DNA of 13,299 nt from positions 1-13,299 of the forward strand of contig CANGWP010000052.1 of the NCBI GenBank assembly GCA_947457605.1. The letters run 5' to 3'. Below, one piece after another: positions 1-6,230 of the stretch (position 1 is its first letter; each line of letters starts with the position of its first letter). A model generated the notes under the pieces. That model saw nothing but the letters and a program-made list of their open reading frames with translations, was not told where the DNA came from and ran no database searches. This DNA is from Bdellovibrionales bacterium (lineage in GTDB: Bacteria > Bdellovibrionota > UBA1018 > CAIMNF01). Position numbers and translations under genes: made by a program.

Positions 1-147
1 GATCTTGCAGAGCTGAATCGTCTGGAAGCGCGTTATGTCGAAAGTGGCGAACAACTCGAGCGTTTGAAGAATCGAACAAGGCCGAAAAGTACCAGGGTTG
101 CGATTCCCACTGTCCGTGGTTCTGTGAAAAAAGGAGTTCGGAAATGA
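1..147 (+). CDS. C-terminal end of an unidentified protein (partial, 5' end outside window)
   Basis: Frame 1 is open from the first base to a TGA at 145-147 and gives the last 48 residues of a protein. The segment starts with a charged, heptad-like helix (roughly residues 1-24, many Glu, Leu and Arg), which could be the end of a coiled coil. It ends in a basic tail rich in Lys and Arg. The stop overlaps the ATG of the next gene in an ATGA arrangement, and the downstream Shine-Dalgarno (AAGGAG) lies inside this reading frame, so the two are probably co-transcribed and translationally coupled. No family can be named from so short a tail. The coding call rests on the open frame to the window edge and the overlap geometry. 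Confidence 0.6.
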   Translation, partial: DLAELNRLEARYVESGEQLERLKNRTRPKSTRVAIPTVRGSVKKGVRK

Positions 148-599
148 AGTTCAATTTTTTGATCGGATTGGTTTCAGTTTTTCTGGGTCTTTTGTCGGGC
201 GAAAGTGCCAGTGCGCAGGGCAATTTTTACAGAATTTATGAAGGGACGCTTCTGGTTGGTTCAGGACGCATCCCGGTTCAGTTCAAGGTGAATGACAAGA
301 TTGTGGAGGATCGGTTCGGAGATCCGGAAATTCCCGGTCACGGTCATATCGAAAATTCGATTTCCATTTCGATCATCGAAGGCAGGCTCACATGTGAAGC
401 GAAGGTGGTTCTGGGGCATGGCGAGCTGCGATCCTGCTCAGGTCTCCGAATTCGAATTCGAAATGTGGAGGATTTGCTCTCTGAAAAAACCGCGGCGGGC
501 GTGGTTTCTCTCTCCAGTTCGGATGCCGCGATCGGAACTCTTGAGATTGCGCTTAAGTACACTCAAGCCGGTGATCACGACGGCGTCATTGACGACTGA
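144..599 (+). CDS. Small secreted protein of unknown function
   Basis: A 151-residue protein that I do not recognise. Residues 1-24 form a typical Sec signal peptide: Lys near the start, a hydrophobic core, and a likely signal peptidase I site after Ala-Ser-Ala. The mature part is about 127 residues. It looks like a beta-rich domain, with alternating hydrophobic residues in segments such as the one around Ile-Ser-Ile-Ser-Ile. It has two cysteines, in the 'LTC' and 'RSC' segments, that could form a disulfide in the periplasm. The ATG at 144 has a good Shine-Dalgarno (AAGGAG, 131-136) about 7 bases upstream and overlaps the previous stop (ATGA). The gene's last 25 bases overlap the convergent acyltransferase gene on the other strand. 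Export is well supported; function is unknown. Confidence 0.75.
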   Translation: MKFNFLIGLVSVFLGLLSGESASAQGNFYRIYEGTLLVGSGRIPVQFKVNDKIVEDRFGDPEIPGHGHIENSISISIIEGRLTCEAKVVLGHGELRSCSGLRIRIRNVEDLLSEKTAAGVVSLSSSDAAIGTLEIALKYTQAGDHDGVIDD

Positions 600-1465
600 G
601 GGAGTTGCTCCGGATGCTCGGTGAACCTGCGCATGTCGCGTGCGATTCTTGAAGCATGGAGTCCGTCGATGTATCTGTGATCAAAAGCGCCACAAAGTCT
701 GATGTGTCGCTCAAGTCTTGTCTTCGTTACCACGCCTTCCGAATCCGTCTCGTAGATCGGAGATTTGTAGATCGCACCCACCGCCACAATGACTGGAACT
801 GCGGCAGGCGGAAACAGCGCTGGCAGGGCAAAATCAAGTCCGATCGAACCCACATTGGTCACCATGATCGACCCAAAGGCATTCTTCGGAATCCCGAGAA
901 TCGGACTCCAGAGGTTTAGCCCTGAAGTGATGCCTTTGATCAGGCTTACCGCGAAGGATTGCAAAAACCCCGGGATAAAGGCGCTGATTTTTTTGATGCC
1001 GGAGAACCCCGGATCATGGGAGCCTCTGATTTTGCGTGCCGACTGATTCAGTTCTTGCGCGATCTGAAGAATGCTTTTTTGATCTGCGTTCCGAACCAAT
1101 GCTCCCGATAAATCATGGCGATGTTTTAAGCTGAGATCCGCACTCTCATCCTCAATCGCAACCTGGAAGGAGATGTCGATGCACTTTCGTCGATAAAACT
1201 TTCCAAATCGGATCTCACAATTGAGTTCGGGATGGAGTTTCAACACCTCAGCGAGCATCTTTCCCAAAAAATGGGTGATCGTGATCTTCTCGGTGCTTTT
1301 GGAGCGAAGTTCCTCGATGTGCTTCAGTGCATTCTCCACATTGAGTTCAAGCACCCCGTAGATCGTGGGATCGTTCGGGGATCTCCAGCTCCCCATGGCA
1401 AGTCTTCTGAACTTGCTTGGGGCCTGTCCCTTCAAAAAAGGTTTGTTGATCTCAATGAAAGCCAT
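575..1465 (-). CDS. Stand-alone 2-oxoacid dehydrogenase E2-type acyltransferase domain protein
   Basis: This protein of about 296 residues matches the catalytic domain of the lipoamide acyltransferase (E2)/chloramphenicol acetyltransferase fold. The signature FDHRYIDG near residues 261-268 carries the family's catalytic His (263) and Asp (267), and the preceding segments (near 198-232, 'MVTNVGS') correspond to the E2 core. No N-terminal lipoyl domain (no DKA-type lysine site) and no peripheral-subunit-binding domain are present, so it is unlikely to be a normal E2 subunit. No E1 or E3 gene is nearby. In the family, E2 cores move acyl groups between a thiol carrier and CoA; the acceptor here is unknown. 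The frame also extends to a TTG at 1498 that overlaps the ahcY stop. The ATG at 1465, 29 bases after ahcY, is preferred because no Shine-Dalgarno precedes the TTG, but the ATG also lacks a strong one. It is probably co-transcribed with ahcY. Confidence 0.82.
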   Translation of the reverse strand: MAFIEINKPFLKGQAPSKFRRLAMGSWRSPNDPTIYGVLELNVENALKHIEELRSKSTEKITITHFLGKMLAEVLKLHPELNCEIRFGKFYRRKCIDISFQVAIEDESADLSLKHRHDLSGALVRNADQKSILQIAQELNQSARKIRGSHDPGFSGIKKISAFIPGFLQSFAVSLIKGITSGLNLWSPILGIPKNAFGSIMVTNVGSIGLDFALPALFPPAAVPVIVAVGAIYKSPIYETDSEGVVTKTRLERHIRLCGAFDHRYIDGLHASRIARDMRRFTEHPEQLPQSSMTPS

Positions 1466-1494
1466 GCTCTCGGCTTTTCCGCCTGATTGACCGA

Positions 1495-2922
1495 TCAATA
1501 CCGGTAGTATTCGGGCTTGTATGGACCTTGTGCCGGGATCCCGAGGTACTCTGCCTGATCCGAGCTGAGAACATCGAGTTCAACCCCGATTTTTTCAAGA
1601 TGCAGGCGAGCGACCTTTTCATCAAGGTGCTTTGGCAGCATGTACACTTTTTTCTCGTACTTGGATGAATTCGTCCAGAGTTCAATCTGCGCAAGAACCT
1701 GGTTGGCGAATGAGTTGCTCATCACGAAGCTTGGATGCCCGGTTGCGCAACCAAGATTCACAAGACGTCCTTCCGCAAGAACGATGACCTGCTTGCCTTT
1801 TTCCAAGGTGTAGAGATCCACTTGAGGCTTGATGGTGTTCTTGGTGTGGCCATAGTTCTTGTTGAGCCAGGCCATGTCGATTTCGATGTCAAAATGACCA
1901 ATGTTGCAAACAATGGTTTTGTCTTTCATTGCAAGGAAATGACGATTCTTCACGATTCCTTTGCAGCCAGTGGTGGTGACCACGATGTCCGCAAGGTGAA
2001 CCACGTTATCCATTTTCTTCACTTCGTAGCCTTCCATTGCGGCCTGAAGGGCGCAGATGGGATCGATTTCAGTCACAATCACTCGTGCGCCGGCGCCACG
2101 GAGGGACTCGGCCGAACCCTTGCCCACATCGCCGAAACCTGCCACTACCGCAACTTTTCCTGCGATCATGACATCTGTTGCCCTGCGGATCGCGTCCACG
2201 CAAGACTCGCGACAGCCGTATTTATTGTCGAATTTTGATTTCGTCACGGAATCATTCACGTTGATGCAAGGAACGGGGAGTTGTCCTTTGCGCTCAAGGT
2301 CATGAAGACGGTGAACTCCGGTGGTGGTTTCTTCCGAAATCCCACGGATGTTTTTGTAAAGCTCGGGGAACTGATTCAGAACCATGCCCGTAAGGTCTCC
2401 GCCATCGTCCAGAATCATGGTCAGGGGGCGGGACTTGTCGCCAAAGAAAATGGTCTGCTCGATGCACCAGTTGAATTCTTCTTCGGTTTGACCTTTCCAT
2501 GCATAAACGGGAATCCCTGCGGCCGCAATCGCTGCTGCCGCATGATCCTGGGTCGAGAAAATATTGCATGAAGACCAGGTCACTTCCGCGCCAAGGTCTA
2601 CCAGCGTTTCAATCAGAACCGCAGTCTGAATGGTCATGTGAAGGCATCCTGCAACGCGAGCACCCTTCAGGGGCTTGGTCTTGCCAAATTCCGCTCTCAG
2701 GGACATCAGGCCCGGCATTTCGGCTTCGGCAAGGGTGATTTCTTTTCTGCCCCACTCTGCAAGAGAGAGGTCGCGAACTTTGAACTTCGGGTAAGATGGG
2801 TTGGATTCATAGTAGCCCACCGAGAAATTCCCTGTCTTGGTGGTTCCATGAGGGGTGGTCCCGGATGGATTTGCAGTCGTTTTTCCAACAGTAGAAACGG
2901 TATGGGTAGTAGCAGTACTCAT
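1495..2922 (-). CDS. ahcY: S-adenosylhomocysteine hydrolase
   Basis: Adenosylhomocysteinase (about 475 residues) is cytosolic and NAD-dependent. It splits S-adenosylhomocysteine, the product inhibitor of methyltransferases, into adenosine and homocysteine in the activated methyl cycle. Visible family features are the HMTIQTA segment (His95), DDGGDLT (near 172-178), SEETTTGV (near 196), NDSVTKSKFDN with Lys228 and Asp232, the Rossmann motif GFGDVG (262-267), the NIGHFD motif, and the C-terminal KPEYYRY whose Lys/Tyr reach into the neighbouring subunit's NAD site. The ATG at 2922 is chosen: AAGGA lies only 3 bases upstream, with GAGG a little further away. In-frame TTG 2940 and ATG 2937 would add at most 6 residues and lack an RBS. 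The first 30 or so residues are a Thr/Ser/Gly-rich low-complexity extension ahead of the conserved core. A sigma70-like promoter lies just upstream. Confidence 0.97.
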   Translation of the reverse strand: MSTATTHTVSTVGKTTANPSGTTPHGTTKTGNFSVGYYESNPSYPKFKVRDLSLAEWGRKEITLAEAEMPGLMSLRAEFGKTKPLKGARVAGCLHMTIQTAVLIETLVDLGAEVTWSSCNIFSTQDHAAAAIAAAGIPVYAWKGQTEEEFNWCIEQTIFFGDKSRPLTMILDDGGDLTGMVLNQFPELYKNIRGISEETTTGVHRLHDLERKGQLPVPCINVNDSVTKSKFDNKYGCRESCVDAIRRATDVMIAGKVAVVAGFGDVGKGSAESLRGAGARVIVTEIDPICALQAAMEGYEVKKMDNVVHLADIVVTTTGCKGIVKNRHFLAMKDKTIVCNIGHFDIEIDMAWLNKNYGHTKNTIKPQVDLYTLEKGKQVIVLAEGRLVNLGCATGHPSFVMSNSFANQVLAQIELWTNSSKYEKKVYMLPKHLDEKVARLHLEKIGVELDVLSSDQAEYLGIPAQGPYKPEYYRY

Positions 2923-2967
2923 GGGTCCTTGCCTCATCAAAAAGGTTAAATTTCAATCGATGCCGAG

Positions 2968-2996
2968 ACTCTATCAGTTTTGTTAAAAAACCTCAA
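2968..2996 (-). promoter_or_regulatory. Candidate sigma70-type promoter of ahcY
   Basis: Read on the minus strand, TTGAGG (2996-2991) and TAGAGT (2973-2968) are separated by exactly 17 bases. Each matches the -35/-10 consensus at four of six positions. Transcription would start near 2961, leaving an untranslated leader of about 39 bases before the ATG at 2922. That is too short to hold an SAH riboswitch. The call is by pattern only. Confidence 0.4.
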
Positions 2997-3047
2997 GAAA
3001 ATCGGCCGAAGTTCTGGTTTTGAGGGGAGTGTGGTAGGGTCCGGGGC

Positions 3048-3626
3048 ATGGCATTGCAATATTCAAGTTCCTCCACGCTGGGCTCCTTGGCTCCTTCCTT
3101 TTCACTTCCCGGTGTGGATGGAGAGACCTATTCACTGGATTCATTTAAGGATGCCCGCGGCTTACTCGTGGTCTTCATGTGCAACCACTGCCCCTATGTG
3201 GTGGCGGTTCATGATCGGTTGAGTCGGCTGGCTCGGGAATACAAGAGTCGGGGAATAGAAGTGATCGGAATCAATTCAAATGATCCCGCCTACAGGGAAG
3301 CGGACAGCTTTGAAAACATGAAAAAGATCGCTTTGGAGTGGGGTTTGCCCTTTCCCTACGTTTTTGATGAATCGCAATCCGTTGCGCGCGCTTATGATGC
3401 CGTCTGCACTCCGGATCCGTATCTTTATGAAAACACCAAAGAGGGGTTTCGACTGAAGTACCGAGGTCGGATTGATGATTCCTGGAAAGATCCCTCCGCC
3501 GTCAAAGAACAAAGCCTAAAGAGAGCAATGGATGCACTTTTGGCGGGAGCGAGTGTTCATGGTGAGATCTTTCCATCCATGGGATGCAGCATCAAATGGA
3601 AGGAGCTGACCCCAAAAAAGGGGTGA
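3048..3626 (+). CDS. Thioredoxin-fold (redoxin/AhpC-TSA-like) protein with CNHCP motif
   Basis: This 192-residue protein has the layout of the AhpC/TSA-redoxin family: an N-terminal 'G..AP.F.LP..DG' stretch (12-25), a beta strand ending in the CNHCPYV redox motif (Cys45 and Cys48), and a Thr-Pro loop after a third cysteine (Cys120-Thr121-Pro122). The C-terminal motif 'GCSIKWK' is typical of a widespread subfamily annotated only as 'thioredoxin family protein'. There is no signal peptide or lipobox, so it should act in the cytoplasm, unlike the exported TlpA/ResA proteins of cytochrome maturation. Its substrate is not known; a thiol reductase or peroxidase role is a family-level inference. It begins the long + strand run and ends 13 bases before ctaA, so a link to respiratory assembly is plausible. 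The ATG at 3048 has only a weak upstream AGGG. Confidence 0.88.
   Translation: MALQYSSSSTLGSLAPSFSLPGVDGETYSLDSFKDARGLLVVFMCNHCPYVVAVHDRLSRLAREYKSRGIEVIGINSNDPAYREADSFENMKKIALEWGLPFPYVFDESQSVARAYDAVCTPDPYLYENTKEGFRLKYRGRIDDSWKDPSAVKEQSLKRAMDALLAGASVHGEIFPSMGCSIKWKELTPKKG
3609..3624 (+). other. Small hairpin spanning the redoxin stop codon
   Basis: ACCCC (3609-3613) and GGGGT (3620-3624) are perfect inverted repeats around a loop of six A, ending at the first base of the TGA stop. No T-tract follows, so it does not look like an intrinsic terminator. It lies 5 bases before the ctaA Shine-Dalgarno and could influence mRNA processing or coupling, or be chance. Confidence 0.3.
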
Positions 3627-3629
3627 GTT

Positions 3630-3633
3630 GGAG
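3630..3633 (+). promoter_or_regulatory. Shine-Dalgarno deciding the ctaA start
   Basis: GGAG lies 6 bases before the ATG at 3640. It overlaps the alternative in-frame TTG at 3628, which has no Shine-Dalgarno of its own. This favours the ATG and a 308-residue protein. Confidence 0.65.
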
Positions 3634-3639
3634 TTCACA

Positions 3640-4566
3640 ATGACACTCTCCAAATCAAATCGGTTTTCTTGGTTCACCCGAATGAATCTTGCCTACACGC
3701 TTCTCGTGGTGGTTTGGGGGGCCTACGTACGCGCGACGGGATCGGGTGCCGGATGCGGAGATCACTGGCCCCTGTGCAATGGCGAGGTGATCCCGAGGCC
3801 CGAAAGAATCCAGACCGTGATCGAATTCGCCCATCGGGCAAGCAGTGGAATTTCATTGATCTTGGTGGGGATCGGGTATTTCTGGGCCCGAAAGGTGGCT
3901 GAAAAGGGGTCTTGGATCAGACGAATGGCGTTCTTGGGAGTCATTGCCATTTTGCTTGAGGCGGCTTTGGGCGCAGGTCTTGTGCTTTTGAAGCTTGTCG
4001 AGTTCGATCAGTCCCAGGCGAGGGCTGTTTCGATTGCCCTTCATCTGGTGAACACTCTTTTTCTGATTGCAACTCTTTCGACTCAAGCGTGGCTTGCGTC
4101 GGATCCCCGTTTTTTTGCCAGTGGGCGTCGAGGGATTTTACCGTCCGACCGTCAGTTCTGGATCACATTTTTTGTTTTCTTGGCCCTTGGAGTGAGTGGT
4201 GCGATCACGGCACTCGGGGATACTCTTTTTCCCTCGGAATCTCTCTTGGCCGGAGTCGCCGAAGATTTCAGGGAAGGCTCCCATTTTTTGGTGAGGCTTC
4301 GAGTGATTCATCCGGTGCTGGCGGTTCTTTGGGTGATGCTTGCCTTTTTTTGGTCCAATCGTCTGGAGAGCGGGTCTTTGCTGCCCTTTCGGAATCTTCT
4401 CCTCGGAGGGGTCATCCTTCAGTTCCTGATCGGATTTTTGAATTGGGTTTTGATGGCACCAAACTGGCTGCAGCTCGTGCATCTTTTCTTCGCAGATCTC
4501 GTGTTCATTGCGTTTTTTATCTCAGGACTTGCCTATGAAGCTCGAAAAAGTAGTATCCCGGCCTAG
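3640..4566 (+). CDS. ctaA: Heme A synthase (CtaA/COX15 family)
   Basis: An integral membrane protein of 308 residues with eight predicted transmembrane segments. It oxidises the C8 methyl of heme O to a formyl group, giving heme A for aa3-type cytochrome oxidase. The four conserved heme-ligand histidines are all present: His65 (EFAHR), His135 (ALHLVN), His224 (VIHPV) and His281 (LVHLF). So are the catalytic Glu62 and the CtaA-type extracytoplasmic cysteine pair, Cys39 and Cys46, in GCGDHWPLC. Spacing and length agree well with the Bacillus enzyme. The conserved 'GAYVRATGSG' follows TM1. No ctaB or oxidase subunit is in the window. The 3' end overlaps the downstream kinase gene by 32 bases, and the redoxin gene ends 13 bases upstream. 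A functional enzyme implies that the organism makes heme A and respires aerobically. Confidence 0.95.
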   Translation: MTLSKSNRFSWFTRMNLAYTLLVVVWGAYVRATGSGAGCGDHWPLCNGEVIPRPERIQTVIEFAHRASSGISLILVGIGYFWARKVAEKGSWIRRMAFLGVIAILLEAALGAGLVLLKLVEFDQSQARAVSIALHLVNTLFLIATLSTQAWLASDPRFFASGRRGILPSDRQFWITFFVFLALGVSGAITALGDTLFPSESLLAGVAEDFREGSHFLVRLRVIHPVLAVLWVMLAFFWSNRLESGSLLPFRNLLLGGVILQFLIGFLNWVLMAPNWLQLVHLFFADLVFIAFFISGLAYEARKSSIPA

Positions 4567-5485
4567 AAAGGGTCTGTGGGTTTTTCTCTTTGTTCTTGGA
4601 CTGCTCGTCGCAGGGGTCATGGCCACAAGTTACAATGTGGAATTGGTGCGGGATGTGGAGATTTCCGATCAGCCCTGGTCGAAAATCGTTCTCGGTTCTT
4701 TCGGATTCATTGGAATCATGGGAGCGCTCGTGTTGTTTTTCGCCCGTCTTCTCCGCGAAATGAAGATCAGTCAGATTCAGGCAGATTTTCTGGATCGAAT
4801 CTCGCATGAGTTGAGAACGCCCTTGTCTACTTTGACCTTGGTTTCGGACCTTCTGAAGCAGGGAGCGCGAGCCATGTCCCCGGAGGAAGAACGGCTGTGG
4901 CGCTCCCATTCCTTGGAGCTTGAGCGTTTGAAAACGGATGTGGAGCTCTTGCTGCAGGCCGCCCGATTGCGTGAATCACGACTCCGGGTGAATCTGGAAA
5001 CCATCGATTTGAATCAGTGGATCCGCGGTCAGTGGGAAGGGTTTCAACGGCTGCTTGGGGACAATGCTCGACTCTCCATTTCCGGGGATCCTTTTCACCG
5101 AAATGTGGAGGTGGATCCAAGTTTGCTCGAACTCATCTTCAGAAACCTTCTCGACAATGCCCGAAAATTTGCGATGGGCGCTCCGAATGTCGAGTTCAAG
5201 ATCAAAACCCTGCGGTCACGGTTCTTTTTTGGCAAAACCCGCTGGAGAATCGCGATTGTGGACCAGGGCAGGGGTTTTTCCCCCGAACAGGAAGCGGCGC
5301 TATTTCGAAGATTTTCCAGACTTGAGCGGGAGGCCGAACACCTTCAAACCCATTCGATTCCGGGGACGGGACTTGGGCTCTATCTTTCGGCAACGGCGGC
5401 AAAGGGAATGGGGCTCACCTTGAATGGAAAAAGTTTCGGAGAAGGAAAGGGTGCAAGATTTGTGCTGGAGGGCACCTTCAAATGA
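4535..5485 (+). CDS. Two-TM sensor histidine kinase with very short extracytoplasmic loop
   Basis: A 316-residue membrane kinase. Two hydrophobic helices (about 14-32 and 51-70) flank a loop of only about 18 residues with no cysteine or recognisable sensor fold. The HisKA H-box starts about 15 residues after TM2, with phospho-acceptor His91 in ISHELRTP, so no HAMP, PAS or GAF module fits between. The ATPase domain shows the N-box (LLDNARKF), G1 (DQGRGF), F-box (LFRRF) and G2 (GTGLGL). The ATG at 4535 has AGGA (4524-4527) 7 bases upstream; a TTG at 4508 is in frame but poorly supported. It overlaps ctaA by 32 bases and the regulator gene by 4 (ATGA), indicating tight co-expression. The stimulus is unknown; the architecture resembles intramembrane-sensing kinases. 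Confidence 0.93.
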   Translation: MKLEKVVSRPRKGLWVFLFVLGLLVAGVMATSYNVELVRDVEISDQPWSKIVLGSFGFIGIMGALVLFFARLLREMKISQIQADFLDRISHELRTPLSTLTLVSDLLKQGARAMSPEEERLWRSHSLELERLKTDVELLLQAARLRESRLRVNLETIDLNQWIRGQWEGFQRLLGDNARLSISGDPFHRNVEVDPSLLELIFRNLLDNARKFAMGAPNVEFKIKTLRSRFFFGKTRWRIAIVDQGRGFSPEQEAALFRRFSRLEREAEHLQTHSIPGTGLGLYLSATAAKGMGLTLNGKSFGEGKGARFVLEGTFK

Positions 5486-6147
5486 GCAGGCTTTTGCTTG
5501 TGGAGGATGAGATTGCGCTCGGGGATGCAATCCGTCTATCGCTCGTAAAGATGGGGTTTGAGTGCGATTGGGTGAAAACCCTGAAGGAAGCCCGGGAAAA
5601 ACTGAATCACGAATCCTATGTCCTCATGATTCTGGATCGGAACTTGCCGGATGGAGAGGGAACCCAGTTGTTGAGACATCCGCGGCGAAAGGGGCTGATG
5701 GCACTCATCCTTTCCTCGAAGTCCGGGGTGGAGCAAAGGGTGGAAGGATTGCGCAAGGGAGCGGACGATTATCTTCCAAAGCCATTTTCGTTCAAAGAGC
5801 TCGAGGCCCGGATTCATGCCCTGATCCGGAGAAGGCCAAGCGAGCCTGAGAAATCGGGAGGCTCCCTTTGGAGCTTGAAAGAGGAGTCACTGAGCATCGA
5901 GTGTGAGACCGGAGAGGTGGTGCTCACTCCGCTCGAGTTCAAGTTCATGAAATACATGCTCGAGAGAAAAGGCTCCATTGTCAGCAAGGATCGTCTGCTT
6001 CGGGATGTGTGGGGCTTTAGTTTTCTTCCCAAAACCCGGACCATTGATTACCTCATCACCCAACTTCGGAAGAGAATCGAGCTTGATCCCGAGCATCCAA
6101 AGCACCTTCTTACGGTGCGGGGAGCCGGAGTGAAATTCGAGGTCTGA
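5482..6147 (+). CDS. OmpR/PhoB-family response regulator
   Basis: A 221-residue cytoplasmic regulator. The receiver domain (about 1-115) has the acidic pair Glu8/Asp9, phospho-acceptor Asp52 (LMILDRNLPDG), the switch Ser78 and the conserved Lys100 in YLPKPF. The C-terminal winged-helix domain (about 130-221) shows the OmpR-type elements TPLEFKFMKYML, the recognition-helix region with TRTIDYLITQLRKRI, and the closing 'TVRGAGVKF' hairpin. It should bind DNA after phosphorylation by the kinase encoded just upstream, whose stop codon overlaps this start (ATGA). Target genes cannot be read from the sequence; autoregulation or control of ctaA, the redoxin or the exported proteins downstream are candidates. 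Confidence 0.96.
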   Translation: MSRLLLVEDEIALGDAIRLSLVKMGFECDWVKTLKEAREKLNHESYVLMILDRNLPDGEGTQLLRHPRRKGLMALILSSKSGVEQRVEGLRKGADDYLPKPFSFKELEARIHALIRRRPSEPEKSGGSLWSLKEESLSIECETGEVVLTPLEFKFMKYMLERKGSIVSKDRLLRDVWGFSFLPKTRTIDYLITQLRKRIELDPEHPKHLLTVRGAGVKFEV

Positions 6148-6218
6148 ACGAACTACCGCCACGGCGCTGACTCCGGGCAATCTTTGCCTCTCGAAATTCC
6201 TGATGAACCCGCGATCAT

Positions 6219-6224
6219 GGAGGA
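6219..6224 (+). promoter_or_regulatory. Shine-Dalgarno deciding the start of the BPL_N protein
   Basis: GGAGGA ends 6 bases before the ATG at 6231 but directly abuts the in-frame ATG at 6225. Normal spacing supports 6231 as the start. Confidence 0.75.
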
Positions 6225-6230
6225 ATGAGA

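Noticed and set aside
1735..2238. A 167-codon open frame on the plus strand opposite ahcY
   Set aside because: It is fully antisense to a strongly conserved enzyme. The His/Val/Phe-rich composition mirrors the complementary codons, and there is no Shine-Dalgarno.
2923..3047. An SAH riboswitch upstream of ahcY
   Set aside because: The intergenic region is only 125 bases, the candidate promoter leaves a leader of about 39 bases, and I see no SAH-riboswitch-like pairing. The CCTCAA/TTGAGG inverted repeat (2991-2996, 3020-3025) overlaps the proposed -35 and lies upstream of the transcript.
3609..3624. An intrinsic terminator after the redoxin gene
   Set aside because: The stem is only 5 bp and no T-tract follows it; ctaA begins 13 bases after the stop.
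6176..6188. A terminator after the response regulator gene (GGCAA/TTGCC hairpin)
   Set aside because: The stem is 5 bp with a 3-base loop and is followed by mixed sequence without a run of T, so it is too weak to call.
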